From the NCBI GenBank assembly GCA_039586035.1, contig JBDHLD010000003.1, forward strand, positions 88,319 through 152,318: a stretch of DNA of 64,000 nucleotides, read 5' to 3'. The notes below the pieces were generated by a model. The model ran no database searches, was not told the origin of the DNA, and saw only the letters and a program-made list of their open reading frames with translations. Source of the DNA: JBDHHQ01 sp039586035 (GTDB taxonomy: Bacteria > Gemmatimonadota > Gemmatimonadetes > Longimicrobiales > Gaopeijiaceae). Shown in pieces: positions 42,623-53,492 of this stretch (its first letter is position 1; every line of letters begins with the position of its first letter). Position numbers and translations under genes: made by a program.

Positions 42623-42997
42623 TCACTGGGGGCGGTCAGGCGGCGAAAGGACCTCGACCAGGCCCGTGAGCTCCTCCCTCATGCCGGAAAGGAGCTCCGG
42701 CTCGAGCACCTCTCGGCGGGCCTCCTTCAGCGCTCCGCCGCGGCGCAGCTCCCGCAACTTCTGCCTGGCGCCTTCGATGGTGAACTTCTGCTCGTAGAGC
42801 AGGTTCTTCACGAGCATCACCAACTCCACCTCCTTCGGACGGTACACGCGATTGCCGGCCCGGTTCTTGTTGGGGTGGAGGACGTCGAATTGGGTCTCCC
42901 AGTACCGTAGCACATGGGGCTTCAGGCCTGTGAGATCGCAGACGTCGCCGATGGAGTAATACTCCTTCTTCGCGATGCGCTCGCTCATGTCGGCCAC
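42623..42997 (-). CDS. MerR-family transcriptional regulator
   Basis: A 124-residue protein with an N-terminal winged helix: YYSIGDVCDLTGLKPHVLRYWETQF, then RAGNRVYRPKEVELVMLVKNLLYEQKFTIEGARQKL, the canonical MerR DNA-binding domain. The C-terminal tail lacks metal-binding cysteines, so it is unlike metal-sensing MerR; it resembles the small HTH proteins that accompany cell-envelope operons. Start GTG 42997 has AGGAG eight bases upstream, better than ATG 42988. It lies between gpsA and surE and could autoregulate the operon. Confidence 0.87.
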   Translation of the reverse strand: MADMSERIAKKEYYSIGDVCDLTGLKPHVLRYWETQFDVLHPNKNRAGNRVYRPKEVELVMLVKNLLYEQKFTIEGARQKLRELRRGGALKEARREVLEPELLSGMREELTGLVEVLSPPDRPQ

Positions 42998-43055
42998 TCG
43001 CTCGTCTCCTGTCCGATTGGGCTTGGGGCGGCGGCCGCGACGCTCGCCGCCGTCT

Positions 43056-44069
43056 TCACGACCAATGCTCGGGCTTGGGGTCCCGGAGCATCAGGTTGCG
43101 GAGCGCCTCGAGGGGGTCTCGGCCCTCTGTCAGGATGGCGTTCACCTCGACCGAGATCGGCATCTCGACCCCGGTGCGCTCCGCGAGGTCCACCACGGCC
43201 TGGGCGGTCTTCACGCCCTCTGCCACCGCCGTCATGTGCCCCAGGATGTCTGCTAGCGCCTCGCCCTGACCAAGGCGAAAGCCCACCGTGCGGTTCCGGC
43301 TCAGCTCGCCGGTGCAGGTCAGCACCAGGTCGCCCATGCCCGCCAGCCCCGCGAAGGTGTGGCGATCCGCACCCAGGGCAACGCCCAGGCGGGTCATCTC
43401 GGCGAGTCCCCTGGTGATGAGCGCTGCCCGGGTATTGTGGCCGAATCCGAGCCCCGCCGCGACCCCGGCCGCGAGAGCGATCACGTTCTTGAGGGCACCG
43501 CCCAGCTCGACGCCGACGACGTCGCGGTTCGTGTACACCCGGAAGTATTCGGTCTGGAACAGCTCTTGGGCCCGGAGGCGCGCCTCGCGGCTGCGGCTGG
43601 CCACGACCACGGCGGTCGGCATCTCTCTCGCCACCTCGGCGGCAAAGCTCGGCCCCGAGAGTACGGTGAAACGCTCGATCTGGCCGGGCGTGAGCATGGA
43701 GGCGAATACGTCGTCCATGCGGCGCAGCGTCGACAGCTCGATCCCCTTTGAGGCGCTGATCACGATGGCGTCGTCGTCCAGGTGAGGCACGGCCTGGCTC
43801 ATGACGCGGGCCACGTGCTGGGACGGCATCACCGACACCACGGCCTCCGCGCCTTTCACGGCGTCGGGAAGGTCGTTGGTCGGCTGGAGACCCTCCGGAA
43901 GCGGAACGTCGGGCAGGTAGGTCCGATTCACCCTGTACTCTTCGATGTCGGCGACCACCTCGGACTCGTAGGCCCAGAGCCGAACGTCGTGCCCCGCCCC
44001 GCTCAGCACCTTGGCGATGGCGGTGCCCCAGCTCCCGGCACCGACGACGGCGAGATGGCGTTCGCTCAC
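43056..44069 (-). CDS. gpsA: Glycerol-3-phosphate dehydrogenase [NAD(P)+]
   Basis: A 337-residue enzyme making sn-glycerol-3-phosphate from dihydroxyacetone phosphate for phospholipid synthesis. It has the dinucleotide fold VVGAGSWGTAIAKVLSG, ISASKGIE, LSGPSFAAEVARE, VELGGALKNVIALAAG with the catalytic lysine, and the C-terminal GMGDLVLTCTGELSRNRTVG. The ATG overlaps the plsY stop. GpsA and PlsY are consecutive steps of the acyl-phosphate pathway, so the pair is a functional unit. Confidence 0.96.
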   Translation of the reverse strand: MSERHLAVVGAGSWGTAIAKVLSGAGHDVRLWAYESEVVADIEEYRVNRTYLPDVPLPEGLQPTNDLPDAVKGAEAVVSVMPSQHVARVMSQAVPHLDDDAIVISASKGIELSTLRRMDDVFASMLTPGQIERFTVLSGPSFAAEVAREMPTAVVVASRSREARLRAQELFQTEYFRVYTNRDVVGVELGGALKNVIALAAGVAAGLGFGHNTRAALITRGLAEMTRLGVALGADRHTFAGLAGMGDLVLTCTGELSRNRTVGFRLGQGEALADILGHMTAVAEGVKTAQAVVDLAERTGVEMPISVEVNAILTEGRDPLEALRNLMLRDPKPEHWS

Positions 44070-44724
44070 TGGTTGCCTCCCTGGCCACCCACTGGGGCCG
44101 TGCCCTCTCCGGCAGGCACGGGACCTGCGCCGCCCGGCCGGATCCGAGGCTCACGCCCCTGGATCAATCGGCGGATGTTCGATCGGTGGGCCCAGAATAC
44201 GAATGCGGCGAGAACGACCGTAAACCAGATCATGGAGGCGCCGCCGGGGTGTCCGTAGTAGCCCACCACCACGGGGATCGTGACCGCCGCCGCCAGAGAT
44301 CCGAGGGAGACGATGCGGCCGAACGACACCACGAGGACCCACACGATCACGGCCGCCAGGACGGCCTTGGGAGCCAGGGCCAGAAAGACGCCGCCCGACG
44401 TAGCCACGCCCTTGCCACCGCGGAAGCCAACCCAGAACGAGAAGACGTGCCCCACGATGGCGGCGGCACCATACGCCAGCGCCCACGTCCAGGCAGCGGA
44501 TCCGTCGACCTGCGGGAACAGGAACACGGGCAGCCATCCCTTGGCGATGTCCACGACCATGACCGGCAGCGCCGCCTTCCCTCCGAGTACGCGAAACGTG
44601 TTGGTGGCGCCCAGGTTACCACTCCCCATCTCACGTAGATCCACACTGTACCCGTAGCGCCCTACCCAGAAGCTCGTGGGCGTGGCTCCCACCACGTAGG
44701 CGAGTAGGACGAGTGCGTAGGGAC

Positions 44725-44728
<4 letters not shown>
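44066..44728 (-). CDS. plsY: Acyl-phosphate:glycerol-3-phosphate acyltransferase PlsY
   Basis: A 220-residue membrane enzyme that acylates glycerol-3-phosphate from acyl-phosphate. Conserved loops GSGNLGATNTFRVLGGK, HVFSFWVGFRGGKGVATSGG and FWAHRSNIRRLIQG are all present, with five or more helices. Initiation appears to be at TTG 44728, preceded by AGGAGG six bases upstream and overlapping the der stop; no ATG precedes the first helix. The C-terminal tail (about 25 residues of Gly/Pro) is longer than in most homologues. Confidence 0.93.
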
Positions 44729-46049
<1,321 letters not shown>

Positions 46050-46053
<4 letters not shown>

Positions 46054-47321
46054 AGATCCCGCAGCGTGGCGGTGATCTCGTAGCCCGAAACGACCCGGGC
46101 GGGGGCCAGGCTCTCTTCCAGCGCCGTCAGGGGTAGGCTGTCGATGAACAGCCCGTCGGCGTTGAGGGCCTCGGCGGGAAGGAGGATCACGTCGTCGGCG
46201 CGACCCTCGCCCAGCGTGGCCCGGATGTCGGCTCCGGCCAGGAGGCCGGCGGCAGTCACCGTTTCGCCGAAGAAGTGGTTGGTCACGCATACGACGTCGA
46301 CCTGGGCGCCGGTCTCGTGGCCGAGCCGGCGCTGCCGCTCCCGGAAGAACGGTGCCATGGAGCCTCCGGTGACGATGCGGAGGCGGCGCCCGTCCAACCT
46401 GGGCACGGTGGCGAGACCCGTCTCGAAGTCCATCAAGGCCCGGCGAACCGATCCCACGCCGTTCTCGAGGAGAACCCACTCGTCGTAGTAGTCGGGCTCG
46501 GGAATTCCCTCCCCTGCGACGAGGAACATGTCGTCAGCGGCGTAGCACCATCCCTCGCCCCGCTCCCGCAGGGACCGTGCGCGCGCGCGCTCCACCGCCA
46601 GAATCGCCCCGCGAGCCTCGTCCGGCGTGAGCGGACGGACGGGACGGTTCAGGTTGTAGCGGGTCAGCCCCACCGGCACGACGGACAAGGACCGCACCCC
46701 CTCGCCCAGGCTCCAGAGGTCGTCGATGGTTCGGGTCAGGTGTGGCCCGTCGTTCCACTCCGGACAGAGGACGATCTGCGTGTGCACGTCCAGCCCGTTG
46801 TCCAGGAGAAACGAGAGTTGCTCCATGATCAGGCCGGCGCGTTCGTTCTTGAGGAGCCGGATCCGCACGTCCGGCTCGGTTGCGTGCACGCTCACGTAGA
46901 GAGGCGAGATGCGCTGATCCGCGAGCCGCTGGAGCCCCTTGGGTCCGAGGTTCGTGAGCGTGACGTAGCTCCCGTAGGTGAACGAGAGGCGAAAGTCGTC
47001 GTCCCTGAGCCAGAGGCTGTCGCGCACGCCCTCCGGATTCCCGTCGATGAAGCAGAAGACGCACTCGTTGGCGCACTCACGGATTGTGTCCGGGGCCGGA
47101 ACGATGCCCATTGGCTCGGCCGGATCCCGCTCGATTTCGTAGATGAACGCCTCGCCGGACGGGCTCACGGCCTCGAGCTCGAGCGCGCCCTCAGCCAGCA
47201 GGAAGGTCAAATCGATGCCGTCGCGGACGTATTGCCCGTTGATCCGCACGATCCGGGTGCCGATCTCGAGCTCGAGCTCGTCGGCGATGCTTCCGGCCTG
47301 GACTTGGGCGATGCGAACCAC
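46050..47321 (-). CDS. PDZ plus radical SAM (DUF512) protein
   Basis: A 423-residue protein: PDZ-like module (1-70, GSIADELELEIGTRIVRING), radical SAM core with the cluster motif C83-x3-C87-x2-C90 (ECANECVFCFID), and a C-terminal DUF512 domain (VTGGSMAPFFRE, VVCVTNHFFGETVTAAGLL). Such proteins (TIGR03279-like) bind a 4Fe-4S cluster; their reaction is unknown. It leads the operon that includes der, and conserved DUF512-der adjacency suggests a shared ribosome- or RNA-related process. GTG start at 47321. Confidence 0.9.
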
Positions 47322-47549
47322 GGGTTCTTCCCGTTGCGTCAGTGGCAGTCTGGAGAATAGCCTTGAATCATATAGAAGATCCCCAGGCCGTTCCAGTGAC
47401 GTGGATCGGGTCGGAGAAGTGACGGGATCGGGTCGGACGGTGGCGGAACCGTAGCACCGTGGCGACCGTATCCAGTGGGTAACCTGGGGGTCAGGGAATG
47501 GGAGGGGGTCGAAGTGGGGACGTTGGAATCCACCTCTGAGGTGAGGCGT

Positions 47550-48968
47550 ATGCGGAGCAGAGGGCGCCGGGGGTCCGTGGGCGCCATGGCGGGTACCAGT
47601 GGCTCGGGTCGGGCCGGGGGCGCGGGCGCAGCGGTGATGCTGGCGCTCTCCACGCTCCTCCCGGGCTGCCGCCAGGTCGATGAGATTCGCGACCGCTTCC
47701 GGGACGTCACCTCACACGAGTCCTACGCCCGCTCGCTCGAGAGCGTCGAGCTGTCGGAGAGCGCGTTGGGGCGGGATTGGACCGAAAGCGCGCGGCGCGC
47801 CCTCGTGGATCCGCTTCCCGTCGAGCTGCCCTACCGGGAAGAGGGCTACCTTGCGGCCGAGGAAGCACCGGCGCTGGGGTTCCTGGTGGAGTTGGAGCGG
47901 GGGCAGCGGCTCTCGGTGGACCTGGAGCTCGGAGGGGAACCTGCCAGGGTCTTCGTGGACCTCTACCGGGCCGACCCGTCCGGGGAGCGCGAGCCCCTGT
48001 TCGTCATCTCCGCCGACTCCGCGACCAACGAGCTGTCCTACACCGTGGGACGGGGCGGCCCCTTCGTGCTCCGCATCCAACCGGAGCTGCTACGCGGTGG
48101 CGAGTACCAGCTGACGGTCCGTTCAGGGGCGTCGCTGGCATTCCCCGTAGCGGGGGCCGACGCGCGCCAGATTCAGAGCTATTTCGGGGCCGACCGCGAC
48201 GGCGGGAGGCGGAGCCACCACGGCGTGGACATCTTCATGCCCCGGGGGACGCCGGTGGTGGCCGGAACGGCGGGCCGCGTGAGCCGCGTCCAGGTGACCT
48301 CCCGGGGAGGCAAGGTCATATGGCTGCGCGACCGCGAGCAGAACCAGTCGCTCTACTACGCTCATCTCGATAGCCAGATCGTAAGGGAGGGCGCCATCGT
48401 GCGGCCGGGCCAGGTGCTGGGCCTGGTCGGGAATACCGGCAACGCTCGCACGACCCCGCCCCATCTGCACTTCGGCATCTACCGGCGGGGCGAGGGGCCC
48501 GTCAATCCCTATCCCTTCTTGCGGGAGCCGCCGGGAACGCTCCCGACGTTGACGGCCGACCGTTCCCTCGTGGACGGATGGGTCCGCTCCACCGTGGATG
48601 CGGCCCGCCTACGGGGCCACCCCTCCGCCCGCGCGCCCGTCCTGGCCGAGCTGGCCTTGCACACGCCTGCGCGGGTGGACGCGGTGACGGGCGCCTTCTA
48701 CCGGATCAGCCTGCCGGACGGACGGCGGGGCTACGTGGCGGCCAGGGTGGCCGAAGGGGCCGAGCAGCCCCTCTCCCGCGCCACGGCCGAAGGGGCGACA
48801 CCGCTCCGGGCCCTTCCCCGGGACGGAGCGCCCGTCGTTGACCGGGCGGGACCGGGCGCGACGCTCCCCGTGCTGGGCGCGTTCGAGGACTACCTGATGG
48901 TTCGAGGGGCGAGCGGGCGCACCGGCTGGATTCCCACGGTCCGTCAAGCGGCAGACGCCGGGGGCTGA
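47550..48968 (+). CDS. M23 peptidase lipoprotein with SH3-like domains
   Basis: A 472-residue lipoprotein (lipobox LLPGC, Cys40). An N-terminal beta-rich domain (about 85-205, resembling a pre-peptidase C-terminal type sheet: LSVDLELGGEPARVFVDLYR) precedes an M23 metallopeptidase (about 210-330) with zinc ligands in SHHGVDIFMPRGTPV and HLHFGIY and the glycine loop GLVGNTGNARTTPPHLHF. Two C-terminal SH3b-like segments follow (RLRGHPSARAPVLAEL, ALPRDGAPVVDRAGPG). It should cut peptidoglycan cross-links or act as a divisome activator if inactive; the ligands look intact. ATG 47550 follows a GAGGTGAGG ribosome site. Divergent from the housekeeping operon. Confidence 0.88.
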   Translation: MRSRGRRGSVGAMAGTSGSGRAGGAGAAVMLALSTLLPGCRQVDEIRDRFRDVTSHESYARSLESVELSESALGRDWTESARRALVDPLPVELPYREEGYLAAEEAPALGFLVELERGQRLSVDLELGGEPARVFVDLYRADPSGEREPLFVISADSATNELSYTVGRGGPFVLRIQPELLRGGEYQLTVRSGASLAFPVAGADARQIQSYFGADRDGGRRSHHGVDIFMPRGTPVVAGTAGRVSRVQVTSRGGKVIWLRDREQNQSLYYAHLDSQIVREGAIVRPGQVLGLVGNTGNARTTPPHLHFGIYRRGEGPVNPYPFLREPPGTLPTLTADRSLVDGWVRSTVDAARLRGHPSARAPVLAELALHTPARVDAVTGAFYRISLPDGRRGYVAARVAEGAEQPLSRATAEGATPLRALPRDGAPVVDRAGPGATLPVLGAFEDYLMVRGASGRTGWIPTVRQAADAGG

Positions 48969-48984
48969 GGGCCGGCGTCCGCGG

Positions 48985-50031
48985 CTACCGCCCCTCTCTC
49001 GCCAAAGCGGCTTCCGCCGCGATGAAGCCGAATGCGGCCCACTGGTCCGTGCCCTCCACGAACGTCCGGAAGATCTGCGAGGCCCGCTCCGGCTGGCCGT
49101 TGTACCGATACCAATTGCCCACACCGTAGACCATGCTGGCGGTGGAGGGGTCGGTCACCGCCGCTGGATCCACCAGGTCGTCGGGTGCCACCTCGCCTCG
49201 GTACAGCAGGATGAGCCGGTGGTATGAGTCGTTTTCGACGATCTCCATGTCCGCGCTGAACCGCTCCAACGAGGCGGCCGCCTCGTCGTCGCGCCCCAGC
49301 TCGCGCAGCGTCATGTAGAGCCAGTGTCCGGTCGCTACCTGTAGGTCCGGGTTGGTGGATACCTCCATGCAGCTTCGGTATGCCTCGAGCGCGGCTTCCA
49401 GGTCACCCTCGAGGTAGAGCGCGAGGCCCAGGTGGTACCAGGTGTTGAAGTGCAGCGTGCTCAGGGGTATGCCCAGCGCGTTGGGGAGGCCGTCCGGCTC
49501 GATCTCGTCCTCCGTGCCCTCGATCAGCTCTACGGCCCGCCGGAAGTCCGCGATGGCGTCGTCGAGGCGCCGGATCGTGATCCGGCGATGGCCGCGGTGG
49601 CGGTAGAAGCGGGCATCGTCGGGGTGGGCCGCGATGCCGTCCGTGAAGGCCGCGATCGCTTCGGCGTATCGCCCGAGATAGGCCAGCCGACGACCCACCC
49701 AGATCGCGGCGTCCGCGTCGGTCGGATCGGTGGCGAGCTCGGCCCTCGCCTCGGACAGGAAGCCCTCCTGCACGGCCCGCGCCTCCTCGGAGGGTTCCGG
49801 CGGCGTCAGGGGCTCGCCCAGAAGCGACCAGGCTTCGGCGCCCGGGGGCAGCTCTCGGGCCTCGTCCTCGTCGGCCACCGCCTCCTGCACCGTGGCAGCC
49901 TCTTCGTCGGCATCGTAGCGAAGGCCGCACGCCCAGGTGGCCGGCAGCAGCGCACCGGCAAGGAGAGCGGCAGATCTCAGCAAAGCGAGCTCGATGCCCC
50001 GGGTCCTGGTATGTCCGTTTGGGTGTGTCAT
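48985..50031 (-). CDS. TPR-containing lipoprotein
   Basis: A 348-residue protein with a signal peptide and a probable acylated Cys35 (TWAC). Tetratricopeptide repeats cover about 95-260 (AAIWVGRRLAYLGRYAEAIA, ARFYRHRGHRRITIRRLDDA, WYHLGLALYLEGDLEAALEA, GHWLYMTLRELGRDDEAAAS). The sequence before them is acidic. It converges on the M23 peptidase gene with a 16-base gap and lies downstream of the GT39 gene. A scaffold role at the outer membrane or periplasm is likely, but the partner is not known. Confidence 0.8.
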   Translation of the reverse strand: MTHPNGHTRTRGIELALLRSAALLAGALLPATWACGLRYDADEEAATVQEAVADEDEARELPPGAEAWSLLGEPLTPPEPSEEARAVQEGFLSEARAELATDPTDADAAIWVGRRLAYLGRYAEAIAAFTDGIAAHPDDARFYRHRGHRRITIRRLDDAIADFRRAVELIEGTEDEIEPDGLPNALGIPLSTLHFNTWYHLGLALYLEGDLEAALEAYRSCMEVSTNPDLQVATGHWLYMTLRELGRDDEAAASLERFSADMEIVENDSYHRLILLYRGEVAPDDLVDPAAVTDPSTASMVYGVGNWYRYNGQPERASQIFRTFVEGTDQWAAFGFIAAEAALAREGR

Positions 50032-50072
50032 GCTGCTCTCCAGCTAGGGTTTGACGGGCGGTCCCGCCCGCT

Positions 50073-51767
50073 TCACCGGTCGACGGATGAAGGGGAGACG
50101 TCGGGGACGAGGGGCTGACCGTTGTATCGCCGCAGCCGATACACGAACGCATTCCGGACCGCAACGCCCCCGCGCCGGACGGGGATCGTGTCGGGGACTG
50201 CCTCGATCTCCTCGAACAAGTGGCCAAAGACCGTCTGGGGATCCTCGTACCAGTTGCTGACGGCCACGTAGTACGCGTCGTCACCGGGGCGTATCCCGCC
50301 GCGCTGCTGGTTGATCCAGAAGTACTTGTGGACCGCCTCGAGGGTGCCGGCGGCCAGGAGGCGCCGGCCCAGCGGCGTGGCGACGTAGTAGTCCAGATGG
50401 GCCGCCGGAAACCAGCGATACGACAGGAGAGGGGCATCGGTGGCCATGCGGCCACTCTCGCGATCCCGAGCGGCCACCTCAGCGAACCCCGCGCGGACCT
50501 GGCGCCAGCCGTACATGTCCATGGTCGGGTCCCCCTCGCCCAGTCGAGTCGGGGGCTCCGATCGCCCGAAGCTGGCCGGAGCGCTGGTCACCAGTCCCAC
50601 GACGACCGCCAGCAGGACGGCGACGAGAACGACCGGCGCCCTGATCCGCCACGGGACCGGGAGGTCGTGCAGCCCGCCGACGCCGGGCCCCGAGCCTCGG
50701 TCCCCTCCCGCCTGGTCCACACGGCCGGCGTCCACCCCGGTGGACACTCGCCACGACTGGTGGGTCGCTGCCATGAGGATCAGCGTCAGGTAGGCGGGTC
50801 CGGTCCAATGGGGGAGCGTGGACCGGAACAGCGAGAAGCCAGTGAACACCAGCCACAGTGGCAGGGCGATCAGCAGGAGCAAGCGACCTCGATCCAGATC
50901 CACGAAGGGCCGACGCCGGAACCACGCGATCAGGGCGGCCACGACCAGAGCCCAGGTGATGGGATTCTGGTACCCGATCTGGCCGGCCAGCTCGGTCAGG
51001 AGGTAGTCCGGGCGGAGGGCCCAACCAGGCGTGACCCTCCCTCCCTGGTACGTGAAGCTGATGAAGTCGTTCTGGACGTTCCAGATCAGGATGGGCGTGG
51101 CCATGACGGCCGCGATGGCCGCCGCACCGTACAGGGCCGGCTCTCGCAGCCACCTGCGGTCGAACACCGCCACGTACGACAGGGCCCCGGCGGCAAGGAA
51201 GACGGCCTGGTACTTGGACAGAAGCGCGAGACCGATGCACACGCCAGCCAGCAGAACCAGGCGTCGCTCCCGCGAGCCGATCTGCGGTCTCGGGAGGGTT
51301 TCGACCAGCAGGGCCACCGATGCGAGCCAAAACACGACCAGCGGGGCGTCCGGGAGGATCACCACGCCGGCCAAGACGGAGCCGTAGGGCGTGGACGTGT
51401 GGAGCACCGCGGCGAACAGCCCTGCCCGTGGGCCGCCGAGCACCAGGCCGATGCGGTACATGAGCCAGGTGGCCACAGCTGCACAGGCCACTGCCCCCAG
51501 GCGTATGGACAGCTCGTGGGTCAGCGTCAGGTTCAGGGTGAAGAGCCGAATCACCCAGCCAACCATGGCCGGGTGATCGAAGTGACTCCACGCCGGGAAG
51601 CGGGCGTAGGTCCAGTAGTAGACCTCGTCGTTTCCCAGCTCCGTCAGGCCTGCCGCCACCAGCCGCACCGCCGTGACGACGACGATGAGCAACGCCACCC
51701 TGCGGGTGGCGGCGCGCTGTCCGGAAAGAGAGAGGTCGGGGGCGCCGGCCGACACGGCGGGCTTCAC
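50073..51767 (-). CDS. GT39/ArnT-like membrane glycosyltransferase
   Basis: A 564-residue GT-C enzyme with about eleven helices. The catalytic acidic pair sits in the first periplasmic loop, GNDEVYYWTYARFPAWSHFDHPAMVGW (residues 46-72 span, with DE in the motif), and the second loop has the FDHPAMV segment typical of PMT/ArnT. The C-terminal 150 residues form a soluble periplasmic domain with FPAAHLDYYVATPLG. It should transfer a sugar from a polyprenyl-phosphate donor to lipid A, protein or glycan outside the membrane; the DPM1-like enzyme at 2542 could supply such a donor. Acceptor unknown. Confidence 0.88.
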   Translation of the reverse strand: MKPAVSAGAPDLSLSGQRAATRRVALLIVVVTAVRLVAAGLTELGNDEVYYWTYARFPAWSHFDHPAMVGWVIRLFTLNLTLTHELSIRLGAVACAAVATWLMYRIGLVLGGPRAGLFAAVLHTSTPYGSVLAGVVILPDAPLVVFWLASVALLVETLPRPQIGSRERRLVLLAGVCIGLALLSKYQAVFLAAGALSYVAVFDRRWLREPALYGAAAIAAVMATPILIWNVQNDFISFTYQGGRVTPGWALRPDYLLTELAGQIGYQNPITWALVVAALIAWFRRRPFVDLDRGRLLLLIALPLWLVFTGFSLFRSTLPHWTGPAYLTLILMAATHQSWRVSTGVDAGRVDQAGGDRGSGPGVGGLHDLPVPWRIRAPVVLVAVLLAVVVGLVTSAPASFGRSEPPTRLGEGDPTMDMYGWRQVRAGFAEVAARDRESGRMATDAPLLSYRWFPAAHLDYYVATPLGRRLLAAGTLEAVHKYFWINQQRGGIRPGDDAYYVAVSNWYEDPQTVFGHLFEEIEAVPDTIPVRRGGVAVRNAFVYRLRRYNGQPLVPDVSPSSVDR

Positions 51768-52217
51768 GAGCGAACCTCCGCCCGCGGGATCACCGTCGCT
51801 CTCGTCTCACGGCCGGCGAGCGATGCCGTCAACGCTGTGCTCCAGGAGTCAGACGGACTCTCGTCCGGGAAGCCCGCCTCGGCACATCGAGGCGCGCGGG
51901 TCGAGGCACGCTAGCCGGCGCGTCGGGACCGACGCAATACGGCCCTCCCGCTGAACGCGGGCGAGTGTGGTGGGTGCACCGGGGAAAAAAGGTCACAACC
52001 CGGAAACTTGTTTCCGCAGATGCATTCATCGTGCCCGATGGTTGGGCGTGAGTCCTATCCCATTGCCAAATATACTGTTAGGTGGGTCCGTCGGTGATGG
52101 TGGAATGGCGCTTGCGCAACGCCGTGTTCGGACAGACCGACGGCGGCCCGGTCGGCCCCCCCCGCCCTTTCCTCCGTCGCTCCTTGGATTCCTCGTGTCC
52201 GCGCGAGTTGCCCCTCG
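51768..52217. other. Divergent control region upstream of the surface-glycan cluster
   Basis: 450 bases between the divergent GT39 gene and the glycosyltransferase cluster. By eye the segment 51980-52080 is richer in A/T than its surroundings and contains a perfect palindrome at 52001-52016 and a TATACT box at 52071-52076. No reading frame here looks protein-coding. Confidence 0.5.
52001..52016 (+). promoter_or_regulatory. Operator-like palindrome and candidate promoter
   Basis: CGGAAAC TT GTTTCCG is a perfect 7-bp inverted repeat with a two-base centre, too tight for an RNA hairpin and so likely a protein-binding site. It is 55 bases upstream of TATACT (52071-52076), a good -10 box; no clear -35 lies at 17 bases, which suits an activated promoter for the plus-strand glycan cluster. 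Confidence 0.4.
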
Positions 52218-53492
52218 ATGCGTGAACCTGGACGAGCCGGCTCCCCGCTTGGCGGGTCGGAGCCACCCCCGTACGTGCCCGACCCCGAAGGCGGGCTGCG
52301 AGTCGCGCTCTACTCCCACGACGGGATGGGGATCGGGCACGTACGGCGGAATCTCCTACTGGCGGAGGCCCTCGTGGGACTGCCGGAGCGCCCCTCCGTC
52401 CTACTCGTAGCCGGGGCCGCCGAGCTCGACGCGTTTCCGCTGCCGTCCGGCGTGGACGTCCTCACCCTGCCGTCTCTGCGCAAGTGGGGTCCCGACGACT
52501 ACCGACCGCGGCGACTCCGTGTCTCGGGCTCCACGCTTCGCGAGCTTCGCGTCAGGACCCTCGCGGCCGCGCTCACCAGCTACCGTCCGCACGTGCTCAT
52601 CGTGGACAAGCTTCCGTTGGGGGTCAGCGGGGAGCTCGAACCTACCCTCCGGTCACTCCGCCACGGGGGCGGCACTCGCTGCGTCCTGGGCTTGAGAGAC
52701 GTCCTGGACGCTCCCGCCTCGGTGCGTGAGGAGTGGCGCCGGACCGGGAGCGCGGCCGCCGTGCGTGCCTACTACGACCAGGTCTGGGTCTACGGCGACC
52801 CGGGTATCTACGACGTGCTCGAAGAGTGCCAGCTCGGGCCCGAGGTGTCGCGGCGCGCCCGCTTCACCGGATACCTGGACCCGTCTTGGAGGGTCGAGCG
52901 CGAGTCGCTGGGCGGGGCGCCGGCCGAGTCCGGGACCGATGGCCTCGTTCTCTGTCAGGTGGGCGGAGGTCAGGACGGGGGGACGCTTGCCGAGTGCTTC
53001 GCCGCGGCACGGTTTCCCGCCGCGACCCAGGGTTTGATCGTCGCCGGGCCCCACATGCCCGCCGACGTCCGCGTTCGACTCGAGGATCGGGCGCGGCACC
53101 GGTCCGACCTGTCCGTCACCGGCTTCTCCACAGCGCCCGGCGCCCTTCTCTCCCGAGCGGACCGGGTGGTCTCCATGGGCGGCTACAACTCCATCTGCGA
53201 GATCGTCGCCAGCGGGAAGCGTGCGCTCATCGTTCCCCGCGTGCGTCCGCGCTCGGAGCAGCTCATCCGCGCCAGTCGCTTCGCGGAGCGCGGGCTCCTT
53301 GACGTGCTGCATCCCGACATGGCTTCGCCCCAAGCGATCACGGAGTGGCTGGAGCGAAGCCGCGCCACGGGGGAGACCGCCACGGGCCCGGACTTCGATG
53401 GCCTCAGCGTGGTGCCGAAGCTGCTCCGCGAGCTGACCCAGGTCGGCGCCAACGCGACTCAGCAAGGGGAGCAGGTCCATGCCGCCGATTGA
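52218..53492 (+). CDS. COG4671-type glycosyltransferase (GT-B), copy A
   Basis: A 424-residue predicted glycosyltransferase of the MurG-like COG4671 group. The nucleotide-binding half shows VALYSHDGMGIGHVRRNLLLAE at the N-terminus (the GIGH loop), LVAGAAELDAFPLP, VLIVDKLPLG and LGLRDVLDAPASVREEWRR. The donor half contains GGGQDGGTLAE, VSMGGYNSICEIVASGKRAL and IVPRVRPRSEQLIRA. It is the first gene of the cluster and overlaps copy B by 14 bases. It and copy B are clear paralogues. Donor and acceptor unknown; a role in assembling a surface glycan is inferred from context. Confidence 0.85.
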   Translation: MREPGRAGSPLGGSEPPPYVPDPEGGLRVALYSHDGMGIGHVRRNLLLAEALVGLPERPSVLLVAGAAELDAFPLPSGVDVLTLPSLRKWGPDDYRPRRLRVSGSTLRELRVRTLAAALTSYRPHVLIVDKLPLGVSGELEPTLRSLRHGGGTRCVLGLRDVLDAPASVREEWRRTGSAAAVRAYYDQVWVYGDPGIYDVLEECQLGPEVSRRARFTGYLDPSWRVERESLGGAPAESGTDGLVLCQVGGGQDGGTLAECFAAARFPAATQGLIVAGPHMPADVRVRLEDRARHRSDLSVTGFSTAPGALLSRADRVVSMGGYNSICEIVASGKRALIVPRVRPRSEQLIRASRFAERGLLDVLHPDMASPQAITEWLERSRATGETATGPDFDGLSVVPKLLRELTQVGANATQQGEQVHAAD

